64,000 nt of DNA from a virus. A program made the translations under genes and the position numbers. The DNA lies in IMG/VR virus record IMGVR_UViG_3300035698_011044, positions 1-64,000 of that record. The stretch is one strand, 5' to 3'. The notes under the pieces were generated by a model, which saw only the letters and a program-made list of their open reading frames with translations, was not told where the DNA came from and ran no database searches. Positions 9,345 through 18,561 of this stretch are shown here, one piece after another (within the stretch, counting starts at the first letter, position 1; each line of letters opens with the position of its first letter).

Positions 9345-9505
9345 AATAAACCCCTTCATTAATTAATTAAGAACCTGTTTGTTTAAGGGGGCCAATCAGA
9401 GAGGCACATCGTCTCAGTGGACGTTCGGTATGTTTGTGGTCGGGCAGCTTGTGGCATTCCGACCTTTATGTTTTTGGGCTGCTTCAGTTCGCTTGTGGCG
9501 TTCGC
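9345..9505 (-). promoter_or_regulatory. Capsid gene leader with 6-bp hairpin
   Basis: This is the longest gap inside the structural operon (about 160 bp). It contains a perfect 6-bp stem (9438-9443 with 9459-9464) and a repeated GCCACAAGC motif on the minus strand. Nearer the gene is an AT-rich TTAATTAATTAATG stretch and the AAGGGG ribosome binding site. No convincing promoter was seen. It probably tunes capsid mRNA stability or translation. Confidence 0.4.
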
Positions 9506-11053
9506 CTACAGTCCTTTTAATGCTGGGTTAAGGTCTTCTGGGTCAATATTGTGGTGCTTTGCTGTCTTCACCAGAAGGTCTCTGTCATGGTCAGTCCATT
9601 CGCTGGAGTGCTTTCTCATGACTTTATAAAAATCTTCAGCGGGGATTGCGCCGGCATCAAACTCGCCCTCGCCCTCGCCAACTCTAGTTTCGTTTGCATA
9701 CTTCTTGCGATTTTCAACTGCCTTGGCTTTCTTGCCGTACTTTTCGACCTGTTCCTCGAACCTTGCATCTTCATTAAGAGCCTTGTTTCCCTTAGACGCA
9801 ATTGCAAGTGCTTCGTCCCAACCCATCTCAGACACAATGTTACCAGAAGGGTCAGTTTTTTTATATGTTTGCTTAACCCTACGAATATCGTAGATCTTGT
9901 TAAGGACATCCATATCAACTGGTGGCTTGATATTATATCTTTCAGCAGCAGTGCGCAACTCTTCTCCCGCAGGAGCGTCAACATTAACCATGTCCTGCAT
10001 GGCCTTGTGTACTTGCGCCTTGAATGTATGGCCATCTGCCTCATAAATTCCACCATCAACTCCAATTAAATCGCCAAGATTTTTTGCGTACTCAATGAAA
10101 TCTGTCTCGATCTCGCGAACCGGTCTGCCTTCTCCAAGCACTTTTGCATGAGAGCTACGAAAGTTTTCGATCTCATCATAAGCTTCATCGATCTGTCGCA
10201 CTCTAAGAGCAACAGCGTTATCATTCTGCTGAGTCTTCTGACTCTGTTCCTGAGTCTCTTTGACACTACTAAGCTCAGTTTTAAATTCGTCACGAACAGA
10301 CTGCAATCCCTGGTTATACTTAACAGAATCGTTATGACGAAGCGCATTGAAGCGCTCGTCTTTTGACTTGTTGTAGGTTTCCATCGACTGCTGATACTCA
10401 GTAATCTTATCCTCGTCAAACTGATCGTCTCCTGCAGGAAATGCTGGAATCGGCAAAACCTCCGGAACCTCAACATCCTTGCTCTCTGGATTTTCAGCTT
10501 TTGCTGGAGGATTAGCCTTAAGCTTTTCCTGTTCGTCTTTATATCTCTGAAGCTGCTCTTTGAGAGAAATGTTCTCTGCATTCCTTTGATTAAGCTGTGC
10601 CTCGAGTTTTGGAAGCTTCTTTGTTTTATAAAAATCGATAGTGCTGTCTTTTTCAATACCACCCTTATGAAGCTCCAATACAGCTTCTTCTGGGCTACGG
10701 TTTTTGGCGTAACTTCCAAGCCACGAAGGTTTGATCTTAACGCTGATTTCTTCTTCATCTTGAATATCATCAATATCGCCTGTGTCTTTGTCTACATTGC
10801 CTTCAGCAAGAAGCTCGTCATTGTCTTCCCCTGGCAGCACCTCGTCCTCATCAGATTTTCCTATCAGCCCATCAGGCGACAGTAGTCCCTTTGCTTCAAG
10901 TTCCTCAATATCCTTTAGTGCCTGTTCCCGCAATATAGGATCATTATCCATTGCTTCTTTTAACTCTTCAAAGCTACTATAGCTCTTCGTCTCTTTTTCT
11001 TCTGCACCCTCTACTAAGGTTTGGTCGTCAACTGCGACTCCATCATTTTTCAT
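9506..11053 (-). CDS. Scaffolding protein
   Basis: 515 residues, extremely charged and helical. It has an acidic N-terminal third (many D/E runs to residue 105), a coiled coil at about 150-185, a second long helix at 220-300, and a basic, Lys/His-rich C-terminal end. Such a chain, encoded between portal and coat protein, is the hallmark of a P22-type scaffolding protein that guides procapsid assembly and then leaves; the basic C-terminus would contact the coat. No protease domain is visible. Confidence 0.75.
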   Translation of the reverse strand: MKNDGVAVDDQTLVEGAEEKETKSYSSFEELKEAMDNDPILREQALKDIEELEAKGLLSPDGLIGKSDEDEVLPGEDNDELLAEGNVDKDTGDIDDIQDEEEISVKIKPSWLGSYAKNRSPEEAVLELHKGGIEKDSTIDFYKTKKLPKLEAQLNQRNAENISLKEQLQRYKDEQEKLKANPPAKAENPESKDVEVPEVLPIPAFPAGDDQFDEDKITEYQQSMETYNKSKDERFNALRHNDSVKYNQGLQSVRDEFKTELSSVKETQEQSQKTQQNDNAVALRVRQIDEAYDEIENFRSSHAKVLGEGRPVREIETDFIEYAKNLGDLIGVDGGIYEADGHTFKAQVHKAMQDMVNVDAPAGEELRTAAERYNIKPPVDMDVLNKIYDIRRVKQTYKKTDPSGNIVSEMGWDEALAIASKGNKALNEDARFEEQVEKYGKKAKAVENRKKYANETRVGEGEGEFDAGAIPAEDFYKVMRKHSSEWTDHDRDLLVKTAKHHNIDPEDLNPALKGL

Positions 11054-11065
11054 AGGATAACTCCT

Positions 11066-13222
11066 CTATTCAGCAGGTTCTTGTGGAACCGCATCGGTTT
11101 GAAAACCGCTTTCGAGAACTTGTGGTTCTGCGGGAGCGGGTGATTGGTCATTGGCCAGGTCTGGAGCCGGAGCGGTTTCCATAGGAGGAACTTCTGCACC
11201 ACCATCTACAGGTGGGAGAGTAGCTTCTGGAGACACGTCACCTTCTGCTGCCTGTTTTTCCATTTCATCAAGTTGTTTGAGCTGCTTCTCTAGTTTCTTT
11301 TTCTCAATCTCTAATTGCAGGTCTTGAATCTCCATACCCTTAACAAGAATACCAAGCTCCTTGTTTCCCACTTCGGTAAGAGTTTCGATAACCTCTTCAC
11401 CTAACGAGTCCATTCTCTTCATTGCTTCCATAGAGAGAACCTGGATTGATGCTTGTTTTTCAGGTGGAATTTTGCCAATAAATCTACCAATAGCATCCAG
11501 TTCTTCTAGCTTCTGCATCGGAGACTGCTGCTTTTCGGAGATGATAATTTTGTGTCGAATGTTTTTGAGCTGAGAAGCGTCATTCTTAATAGCCTTGCGA
11601 CCATCAGGAAGATCTACAACCTCGTTTAGTGTTATTGAGTCCGAGCCTTCGCAACACGAGAATTTCCGAGGGAGTCCCTCATTAGAATACGTCTCGGAAG
11701 CCTGTAAAAAGTAGGCTTCATAAACTTCATTCCAAAAGATCCGAAGCCCGTAGTGAATAGTATAGAGTTGCTGATCAGACTGTATTTTAAGCAACTCGAA
11801 AAGTTTCCCAGACTCCTGAGCCCCGCCCTGCATGCCACGCTGTGCTGGAGTAACCTTTGAGATATGGGGAAGAACTGTGTTGATTATGTGATCAAGATGA
11901 GAGTAAACCTCGTTCGGGAAAGCAGAGTTCCGTGTAGGCCGTGCTGGCTCACGTCCATCATCCGCTATTAACCCTGGTCTTACCTCGAAATTTGCTGTAG
12001 GATCGTTTCTGTTCTTTATGTAATTTTTATACTCATTGTCATCAACAAAACCACTTCTATCTACAAACTGAGATCCACCACCACCCTCGGTCTGGATCTT
12101 ATAAGTGAGTAGACTCTCATGATAATTTATGTTTGTCTGAACATCCTTAATAGAGTCAACAATAGAGTGAGACTCTCCATTTGCTCTGGATGCAGACCAG
12201 AAGAAGAATGGAGTCCTACCGATTTGAATCTCGGTCTTCCCGTCTTCCATGATATCTGATTTTGTAAGTGTAGGAACAATTGCCTTGACTTTGCAAACCT
12301 TATTTGTCCGGTCCTCCTCGAAAACGTAGTCTGGTCTCCATGTTGGGTGAAACTCATTCAACCATTGAGGCTTATCGGTATTCTCGAGATTACGAGGTAT
12401 CTCAACCTTACCATTCTCCGTAAGAGCAATTTCAACTTTAGTAATCTCTTCGGTAACAGTATACTCTTCAATGACTCTATGTAGGGATCCCCACATGCCA
12501 TCATCGTATTCCTGGTAGAATGGAGTAACACCATTATATACACCATACTCATCCGGATCAGACTTGCGCATATTCATTGCAGCTTTGATCTCGTATGACT
12601 TTTCTGGATAAATTTCAAGCAGATCTTCTGGTGTGTGCCATGATTCGTGCCAGCACTTCTTGCAAGTTTTGGATCCCCAGTCTTTCCAGTATGGAGAAGC
12701 AAGAGTAGATCCTGGTAAACAGTATTTAAAACCAATATTGCCAAGGTCATCATATTCATTGGAGACAACCATTTTAATAACTGACTCATGTATTAATCCA
12801 CCAGTAACAAGCTGAAGGTAAACGCTGCTCCAATCCATCAGCTCCTTATCGGAGTACATAGCTTTCTTGATTGCCCTAGTTAAGCTAGTCATTTCATCAT
12901 TAACTGGGAAAAATTCTGGATCAAAAGGAACCTGCATGATTCCACCGGCAATTGTATCTACCGCTGGCTTAATAAAATTATAGGTGAGCATCTGACGGTT
13001 TTGACTGGTCATGTACTCTACAGCTTTTGCCGGCCATTGACCCAAGCCAAGATCAGCATCATGCGCCCAGTACATTCGCCAGTTTTCAACCTCGCGACTC
13101 ATTTTTCGCACATAGTAATCCCGAGCATTGCGATATCCCTGAAGAACATTCACTAATCCGTCATGGTATTTTTCGTCCTTTTGGAGAGGACTATCTTTTG
13201 TGTTTTTGCCTATCGTAATCAT
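11066..13222 (-). CDS. Portal protein
   Basis: 718 residues, the size of P22 gp1-like podoviral portals. The N-terminal 'YRNARDYYVRKMSREVENWRMYW' helix, the 'QMLTYNFIKPAVDTIAGGIMQ' segment near residue 100, and a 'SIVDSIKDVQTNINYHES' stretch correspond to the stem and clip features of portals as I know them. The C-terminal 100 residues form a helix followed by a Pro/Ala/Glu tail. It is the first large gene after the promoter at 13584. It would form the dodecameric DNA entry channel. Confidence 0.85.
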   Translation of the reverse strand: MITIGKNTKDSPLQKDEKYHDGLVNVLQGYRNARDYYVRKMSREVENWRMYWAHDADLGLGQWPAKAVEYMTSQNRQMLTYNFIKPAVDTIAGGIMQVPFDPEFFPVNDEMTSLTRAIKKAMYSDKELMDWSSVYLQLVTGGLIHESVIKMVVSNEYDDLGNIGFKYCLPGSTLASPYWKDWGSKTCKKCWHESWHTPEDLLEIYPEKSYEIKAAMNMRKSDPDEYGVYNGVTPFYQEYDDGMWGSLHRVIEEYTVTEEITKVEIALTENGKVEIPRNLENTDKPQWLNEFHPTWRPDYVFEEDRTNKVCKVKAIVPTLTKSDIMEDGKTEIQIGRTPFFFWSASRANGESHSIVDSIKDVQTNINYHESLLTYKIQTEGGGGSQFVDRSGFVDDNEYKNYIKNRNDPTANFEVRPGLIADDGREPARPTRNSAFPNEVYSHLDHIINTVLPHISKVTPAQRGMQGGAQESGKLFELLKIQSDQQLYTIHYGLRIFWNEVYEAYFLQASETYSNEGLPRKFSCCEGSDSITLNEVVDLPDGRKAIKNDASQLKNIRHKIIISEKQQSPMQKLEELDAIGRFIGKIPPEKQASIQVLSMEAMKRMDSLGEEVIETLTEVGNKELGILVKGMEIQDLQLEIEKKKLEKQLKQLDEMEKQAAEGDVSPEATLPPVDGGAEVPPMETAPAPDLANDQSPAPAEPQVLESGFQTDAVPQEPAE

Positions 13223-13470
13223 TTGACCACCATTGCAACAGTTTCAGTATAGATTGTGCGGTCTTTTGGATCACGCACTTCTCGTGTTATCAAGCCGTCA
13301 GCATCAACAGTATGCCGATACCCGACACTACACCTTTGACAGAAATGTACAGCGCTATTAGGTTTGTCTGTTTGGAACTCGCCAAGATACGCACCACACG
13401 GCTTTCGTCTACTGGCCCTTTTAGTGGAATCGCATTTTACTTGCTGGAATGTGCCTTTAGATGTGTCCAT
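13219..13470 (-). CDS. Com-like small zinc-finger protein (83 aa)
   Basis: 83 residues with Cys-x12-Cys (C13, C26) and Cys-x2-Cys (C45, C48) framing a 'GAYLGEF' turn. This matches the layout of the Mu Com family zinc-finger translational activators. It is the first gene of the structural operon and its stop overlaps the portal start (ATGA), so it is coupled to portal translation. Its role as an RNA-binding regulator is inferred from family resemblance only. Confidence 0.55.
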   Translation of the reverse strand: MDTSKGTFQQVKCDSTKRASRRKPCGAYLGEFQTDKPNSAVHFCQRCSVGYRHTVDADGLITREVRDPKDRTIYTETVAMVVK

Positions 13471-13583
13471 AAATTAAGCCCTACCCCTCGTTAGAAGAGC
13501 AGAGCTCGTAGGTACACGGAAATGTTTAAAGATAAAACTCATTTGGAGCGCCCCAAAGTCGTTCTTCCCTGCACCTATTAACT
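13471..13583 (-). promoter_or_regulatory. Leader of the structural operon
   Basis: About 105 nt of untranslated leader lie between the predicted start site and the ATG at 13470. It has a weak TTTGG/CCAAA hairpin at about 13542-13557 and no recognised ORF. The ribosome binding site of the first gene is poor (GGGGTAGGGC region). Confidence 0.4.
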
Positions 13584-13612
13584 ATTATACTTTAAGGTTT
13601 AGGGAAAAGCAA
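13584..13612 (-). promoter_or_regulatory. Promoter of the structural operon
   Basis: On the minus strand TTGCTT (13607-13612) is followed, after exactly 17 nt, by a perfect TATAAT (13584-13589). Transcription would begin near 13577, about 110 nt before the Com-like gene. It separates the glycosyltransferase island from the virion genes and looks like host sigma70-type recognition. Confidence 0.75.
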
Positions 13613-13632
13613 TCTTTTTCAAAAACATCGTG

Positions 13633-15990
13633 CTACATAATGCTGTCACTGATGTTTTTGAAGACACGACCAATCTCTTTTGAATCTTTGATTGCAGCAT
13701 CACTCAGATTTTTGAAATCCACATCGAGTTTTAGGTCTGCCCAGAACAAGCTATTTTCAGCATTTAAGCGAACAGGATGCTTTGAAGCTTTCCGATATAC
13801 CCCCAAATGAATACCATGCTCTGCAATCATATTCGGTTTGCCGTCAACTACCTTTATGCCGGAATTTCTAACTATTCTCAGAAGCATCTCCTCATCGTAA
13901 CCCTTCTTGACTTTCTCGATTTTCTCCAATTTATCGAGTTCGTTTTCTCTTGCATCCCTGGTACGGTCCCACCAGTCACGACTAATGAAGTGAACCCCGA
14001 GCATCCTATTATCGACAGCATGATTGTCGTAGCACTCAAGCCCATACACACTCATAGAGGCGACATGCTGCTCGATAAGAGAGGGTTCCTCTTTCCTGAT
14101 AAGGATATCGATATCGGTGAGTAATACGTGGTCGTACTTTTTGAGACGCTCTTCTACTTCTGGAGACACGAATCGGAGGGCTGCAGCTTTATTTCCATCA
14201 GACTCGCTGAGTTCGATGCATACAACGGCGTCTCCAGGGTAAGCTTTTTCGGCGCAATACTTAAACATGTCGGCATAGGCAACCATCTTCTTATTATAGA
14301 CAACAGCGATGGCGCACGCACAGCGTGTTCCGTTTCCAGTGGAATCCATTGGGATGCCACCTTCGACTGGACTTATTTCTTCAGTTTTAACATTTAAAGC
14401 AGGTTTATTGCAAGATTCTTCCACAAAAGACTCTTTAGGTTTCTCTTTTTCAACATTAAGAGGAGCTTTGGCAGGAGACAGACTTGCCATCATTAAGCGA
14501 TACTTAGCCATTTTGCTTGGCACTCCCCAGTCCGGATGACCCTTTCCGAATCCTGCAGGAAGTTCAAATTCAGCATAAGGACGATTGTCGGTTTTGGTTA
14601 CAGCCACACTCTTTGGGGCAACTAGGTTCTGACGGATAGGTTGAATTGTACCAGCATTAATGCCATCGCCAGGCTTCACCATGAATCCATGCTTTTTCCG
14701 AAGGTTCCACTTTGCTCTCTTGCTTGGGACATTCCAGTCAGGATGACCCTCTCCGAAATCTGCAGGAAGACCATCGTCAAACTGCTCAACAATATCTGAT
14801 AGGTTTTCGTACACATAGACTCTGCGATCAGACATGCTGTCCTCGCGATTAGTATCCTTGTCTATAAAGCTAGTTGCGCCGGCAAGAAGAAGATCGTCGA
14901 TGAGAGGTTGGGGTCCGGTTCCGTTTGTCACAATCTTGATCGGCATATTTGGACGCGCTTTCCTTAAATGCGCAACGAGCTCTACGATACCCGGGTAAAG
15001 AGTAGGCTCTCCTCCAGTAATACGAATAGAGTCACAGCCTCCGAAGAGTGCCAGATTCGCAGTGCTCTTTGCCATGGCAAGAGGAATGAGATGCGGCAAA
15101 GAAGTATCGTCAATAGTTTTGCAGCCTTCACACCGACGATTACATGCTCTTCCAATAAATACTTCTGAAATTTTTCCCTCTTCCATACCGCTAAACTCCT
15201 TGTAATGGTTAATGTTGTTTATGATTACTTCTGGTAATTGCGAGCTATCTATCTGGACAATAGACTTCCAGGAACTCTCTGCCCCCACTGTTGGATGAAA
15301 ATCCTGAGCGTTCGGCAACTTGTCCCACTTATCTTTAATCCAGAGGTCCATATCGACGCACTCTGCCCCGTCCCCGATATGAGAGGTAATCATCTTGCCT
15401 TTAATCTCTTCCAGGCTCTCTCGCACTGCTGTGAAGTGGTGGAACTTGACGTCAAGCTCTGCTATGCTGGGAATAGCCGACCCACGGATCCCTGCAAAGT
15501 CTTTGATATCTGCCTTAACGAATACGACTGGCCTGCAGCGCTCTTCCGGATAAACTCTGTAGAAGATCGACTTAACATAAGTATGCATCCCACAGCGAAA
15601 CGCATCATTGTGACCATCATTTAGCATCACGGACTGAATTGCCTGGCGAAGCTGATCTACATCCCAGACCTCATCTGTGTCGATGAGCATAATGTAATCA
15701 CAGGGACGATGGTCTGAAAAATTAGCGAGTCTTATACGAGAGAATCCCGCCTCATAATGACTTGCTTGGTCTGCGTAAGAACCTCTAGCAAACCGAATTT
15801 TTTCATCAAGATCATATCTTCTTCCCCAATCCAACTGTCGTTGATAGCAAGTATTTTCGACAGGATTTCCGCTCCAGTCCACATTGGAATGTATAAACAA
15901 AATATTATCCACGAAGGGATAGATCGATTCGAGACTCGCCTCTAGGAACTCATGAGCCCTGGTTGTTTTATAGAGTGCTGTTATTTTCAT
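13633..15990 (-). CDS. Glycosyltransferase-radical SAM-glycosyltransferase fusion protein (785 aa)
   Basis: Three modules are visible. Residues 1-270 are a GT-A-like glycosyltransferase with a DTDE motif (104-107). Residues 275-400 hold the front half of a radical SAM domain: Cys283-x3-Cys287-x2-Cys290, which binds a 4Fe-4S cluster in that superfamily, then GGEP (326-329). Residues 555-785 are a second glycosyltransferase with TDIDIL (625-630). Between them two copies of a 24-residue unit containing GHPDW and VPSK occur at about 408-431 and 477-500. It is the last gene of the island. The radical SAM part looks short (no clear fifth and sixth strands), so activity is uncertain. Confidence 0.75.
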   Translation of the reverse strand: MKITALYKTTRAHEFLEASLESIYPFVDNILFIHSNVDWSGNPVENTCYQRQLDWGRRYDLDEKIRFARGSYADQASHYEAGFSRIRLANFSDHRPCDYIMLIDTDEVWDVDQLRQAIQSVMLNDGHNDAFRCGMHTYVKSIFYRVYPEERCRPVVFVKADIKDFAGIRGSAIPSIAELDVKFHHFTAVRESLEEIKGKMITSHIGDGAECVDMDLWIKDKWDKLPNAQDFHPTVGAESSWKSIVQIDSSQLPEVIINNINHYKEFSGMEEGKISEVFIGRACNRRCEGCKTIDDTSLPHLIPLAMAKSTANLALFGGCDSIRITGGEPTLYPGIVELVAHLRKARPNMPIKIVTNGTGPQPLIDDLLLAGATSFIDKDTNREDSMSDRRVYVYENLSDIVEQFDDGLPADFGEGHPDWNVPSKRAKWNLRKKHGFMVKPGDGINAGTIQPIRQNLVAPKSVAVTKTDNRPYAEFELPAGFGKGHPDWGVPSKMAKYRLMMASLSPAKAPLNVEKEKPKESFVEESCNKPALNVKTEEISPVEGGIPMDSTGNGTRCACAIAVVYNKKMVAYADMFKYCAEKAYPGDAVVCIELSESDGNKAAALRFVSPEVEERLKKYDHVLLTDIDILIRKEEPSLIEQHVASMSVYGLECYDNHAVDNRMLGVHFISRDWWDRTRDARENELDKLEKIEKVKKGYDEEMLLRIVRNSGIKVVDGKPNMIAEHGIHLGVYRKASKHPVRLNAENSLFWADLKLDVDFKNLSDAAIKDSKEIGRVFKNISDSIM

Positions 15991-16247
15991 AAATCATCTT
16001 TCGAAGAGTCGCCATACAAAACAACTGCCCCCTTAAACTTCTCGTGACAATCTTCACCGTGATCAAGACCGCCATCATCATTTAATATGTGGTAGACCTG
16101 CACAACAACGTGCTGAACATCCAAAATTACGCATCCATCAGATTCTAACGGATGCTTGAATGTGTCCTTGTTAATCATAACCGATTTGTGCGAATACCCA
16201 CTATTCATCAAATTCCCAAGTTTTTTGTATAATGTTCTTAACTGCAT
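15987..16247 (-). CDS. Small unrecognised protein (86 aa)
   Basis: 86 residues with a basic N-terminal helix (MQLRTLYKKLGNLM) followed by a His/Val/Asp-rich beta-like half. The stop overlaps the start of the fusion protein (ATGA), so the two are translationally coupled. No family is recognised. Confidence 0.55.
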   Translation of the reverse strand: MQLRTLYKKLGNLMNSGYSHKSVMINKDTFKHPLESDGCVILDVQHVVVQVYHILNDDGGLDHGEDCHEKFKGAVVLYGDSSKDDL

Positions 16248-16249
16248 AA

Positions 16250-16450
16250 CTATTCCTCACTTTCGATTTCATTTGTTCTCACCTTCATATATGGACAGTC
16301 TGGATGGATGGTACGCGTATCGCACTCTTTGTCAACATTAACATATCTGTTACTGTCTATTTCTGAGCATATTACCCCTACGTGTTCATCGTACTCAGAC
16401 GCTGGACAGTCATCACAGCTAGTTACTGTGCGCTTATATTCAAAACTCAT
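16250..16450 (-). CDS. Cys-rich small protein (66 aa)
   Basis: I place the start at 16450, where ATGA overlaps the upstream stop and GAGGGG is close by; an earlier in-frame ATG at 16489 would lie inside the upstream gene. The 66 residues contain Cys at five positions (CDDC, C, C, C), suggesting a metal or disulfide site. The acidic tail ends in IESEE. Function unknown. Confidence 0.55.
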   Translation of the reverse strand: MSFEYKRTVTSCDDCPASEYDEHVGVICSEIDSNRYVNVDKECDTRTIHPDCPYMKVRTNEIESEE

Positions 16451-16713
16451 TGCCCCTCGCAATCCATTGTCACTCTCAGATGAGCGCACTCTCTTCCATG
16501 AATGTTTGCAACAATCTCATCCTGACAGAGATTCCCTTGATTGTTTTCGCAAGCAATCTGAAAACACTTAAGCTCCGACAATCTTCCGTCAGCCTTAGCT
16601 TCTGCCCACGCTGCTCCAGCACGAAACGCATCTGCACGCTGGTTTGCTTCTTTATATCTAGCCCAACTCATTCCGTCTTCATATCCTACAACTGCCTCGT
16701 CGATACTTTGCAT
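16447..16713 (-). CDS. Small protein with A-R-GA-W-A motif (88 aa)
   Basis: The ATG at 16713 has GAGG 8 nt upstream; a GTG at 16725 is the alternative. The phrase 'RADAFRAGAAWAEAKADGRL' near the middle is common in short phage proteins of unknown role. Four Cys lie in the C-terminal half. It sits between a glycosyltransferase gene and the Cys-rich gene. Confidence 0.55.
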   Translation of the reverse strand: MQSIDEAVVGYEDGMSWARYKEANQRADAFRAGAAWAEAKADGRLSELKCFQIACENNQGNLCQDEIVANIHGRECAHLRVTMDCEGQ

Positions 16714-16721
16714 ACTATTCC

Positions 16722-17441
16722 TCACTTCTCAAGTTGATATTTACCTGGAAAGGAAAACGCTGAGAATTTATCATTCCCAACAAGCTCCCATTTATACCCA
16801 TGACTCTGATACCGTTCTACATCTGCATCGAGCTGGTGTTTAATACTCTTCAGGTTCCCGCCTGACTTCCCCTGGTAGTGGATAATGGGAGAGCTGGTCA
16901 GGATTGCTGTACATAAGTCTCGCATATAAACTTGCTGGAAGATCCAGTCGTCTCCGCAAAACCATTCAATATCTTCAGGTATAGAAACGTAGAGGTTCTT
17001 CCTGACAGTGAAATCCCAGCCCTGCTTAATCCCTGTTTGGCACACATAGCTCAATCCTGTCTTCTTAGAATACTTCTCCAGGTTGGTAGTATGGACAACA
17101 GCTCCAACAGTTTCCTCTTTCTCAAAAACCTTGAGAGTGTCAGAGATGAAGTTGCTGGTGATCTCAATATCGTTATTCAGGAAGCATAGCAGCTCATCAC
17201 CAGTCTCTTTAGCGAACCAGTTCCATAGATGATTGAGAGGAGTGTTCCCCGTTCCGAGCACAATCTTAAAGCCAAACATCTTGCGGATCTCTTCGTAGTA
17301 CGCTTCAGTCCCAGGCTCAGTGGATCCGTTATCGTAAATGGTCAGCTTGAACGGAGCGTCCTGGTAGAGAAGATCGCTTACAAGTTGCTTCGTGTAAGCA
17401 AGATTGTTTATGTTTACTATTAAGCAGTGGACGTTATTCAT
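16722..17441 (-). CDS. Family-2-like glycosyltransferase
   Basis: 239 residues with the GT-A layout: an N-terminal strand (HCLIVNINNL), 'TIYDNGST' nucleotide-sugar region near 35-40, 'LCFLNNDIEIT' as the DxD-type metal motif near residue 90, and an acceptor-side acidic 'FCGDDWIFQQVYMRD' near 170. It would transfer a sugar from a nucleotide donor to an unknown acceptor. It overlaps the 119-aa gene upstream by 8 bp and belongs to the same operon-like run. Confidence 0.8.
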   Translation of the reverse strand: MNNVHCLIVNINNLAYTKQLVSDLLYQDAPFKLTIYDNGSTEPGTEAYYEEIRKMFGFKIVLGTGNTPLNHLWNWFAKETGDELLCFLNNDIEITSNFISDTLKVFEKEETVGAVVHTTNLEKYSKKTGLSYVCQTGIKQGWDFTVRKNLYVSIPEDIEWFCGDDWIFQQVYMRDLCTAILTSSPIIHYQGKSGGNLKSIKHQLDADVERYQSHGYKWELVGNDKFSAFSFPGKYQLEK

Positions 17442-17793
17442 TGAGAGCTTCTCGAATCACACTTGCGAGGTTATGCAATTTCAATTCCCATACACGAGAA
17501 AAATTGGCCGGAGCGCGAAAAGAGTATTCCTCCATAAGATCTGCGGATTTTCCCAACAACGCTAGACCTCCATTGGGTGCTTCAGGGGAGGCTAGATCCT
17601 GCAGATTGGTGTCACGCAAGAGTAGTCCATGACCTGCTAACTCTTTACGCAGACCAGCAAAGGTTATTCTAGCATTTAAGCATGCTTTACCGTAATCAAA
17701 CTTAACATGATCACCGCAATCACGAATATTCTCTATACGATCGAGATTTATAAACTGCTGTACTCCCGCCGCATCAACAACTTCAATAAACAT
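17434..17793 (-). CDS. Unrecognised island protein (119 aa)
   Basis: 119 soluble residues, beginning 'MFIEVVDAAGVQQFINLDRIENI', which reads like a small beta domain, then a helical C-terminal half ending with 'NLASVIREALNE'. No catalytic motif is evident. It lies between two glycosyltransferase genes. Role unknown. Confidence 0.6.
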   Translation of the reverse strand: MFIEVVDAAGVQQFINLDRIENIRDCGDHVKFDYGKACLNARITFAGLRKELAGHGLLLRDTNLQDLASPEAPNGGLALLGKSADLMEEYSFRAPANFSRVWELKLHNLASVIREALNE

Positions 17794-17804
17794 ACTATTT
17801 CTCC

Positions 17805-18407
17805 TTATCTCGGTTGATTCCTGCTTCCTGCAGGGTGAAGAGTGTAGAGATATTTCACACTGTCAGGAACTGTACACATACAGAGCCCCTGCCTAACTAT
17901 CTCATCGACGATTGCTTTGTTGTAATCATAATCCTCAAACTCAGTGTCAGGCCACTTGATATGAAAGAGAGCCTTCCCGATCAAATAACTTCCCACCGTG
18001 TACATATTAGAGCCTTTGTCGAGAGCCGCTTTAAGCTGAAGAGCAGTATCCCATCGCTTACATGGCCAGCCTGGACAACCCGTTGGAGCTGTCTTGAACT
18101 GAGAATAATCTTCTGCTGCAATATGCTCTGCGTCATACATGATGAAATCAGCCTTATGCTTTATGCAATCCAGAAGATCCTCGCACACAAAATCTTCCGT
18201 AATGCAATCGTCATCATCCAAGAAGAGAATGTAATCTCCCTTTGCGTGCTGGACACCGTTATTGCGGTGCTCATAGGGAAGCTTCTCCCCGATCATAGCA
18301 ACTATCTCGTAATCAACCTTGCCCTTAAATGCGTTGTGGACTGAATTGAATGCTCGCTCCAGATAGAATGGCCTGAGTCCGAGGGATGGTATAACTACTG
18401 ATATCAT
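17805..18407 (-). CDS. Family-2-like glycosyltransferase
   Basis: The start at 18407 overlaps the upstream stop as ATGA; a longer frame to 18434 would run into the neighbour. The 200 residues begin 'MISVVIPSLG', with 'GDYILFLDDDDCITEDF' as the metal-binding region near residue 75 and a late 'WPDTEFEDYDY' acidic cluster. This is a canonical single-domain GT-A enzyme with no membrane segment. Confidence 0.85.
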   Translation of the reverse strand: MISVVIPSLGLRPFYLERAFNSVHNAFKGKVDYEIVAMIGEKLPYEHRNNGVQHAKGDYILFLDDDDCITEDFVCEDLLDCIKHKADFIMYDAEHIAAEDYSQFKTAPTGCPGWPCKRWDTALQLKAALDKGSNMYTVGSYLIGKALFHIKWPDTEFEDYDYNKAIVDEIVRQGLCMCTVPDSVKYLYTLHPAGSRNQPR

Positions 18408-18538
18408 TCGGCTTCCTCTTCCTTCTTGAGACACTTGTCACACTTGTATTCAACCTTACCCTCGCCCGCAAATACAACAACCTTGCGCCATTTGTTGCAT
18501 GTCTCACACCGGCCCTTTTTCCACCCAATAGCTTCCAT
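18404..18538 (-). CDS. Single zinc-ribbon protein (44 aa)
   Basis: 44 residues from an ATG at 18538, with a weak AGAAAGA site upstream. Two CxxC pairs (CETC and CDKC) about 20 residues apart form a minimal zinc ribbon, followed by an acidic tail (KKEEEAE). It is the first gene behind the structured leader and promoter at 18562-18705, so any RNA-level control there would act on it first. It may bind nucleic acid. Confidence 0.6.
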   Translation of the reverse strand: MEAIGWKKGRCETCNKWRKVVVFAGEGKVEYKCDKCLKKEEEAE

Positions 18539-18561
18539 TGCTGTCTTTCTTCTGAAAATAA

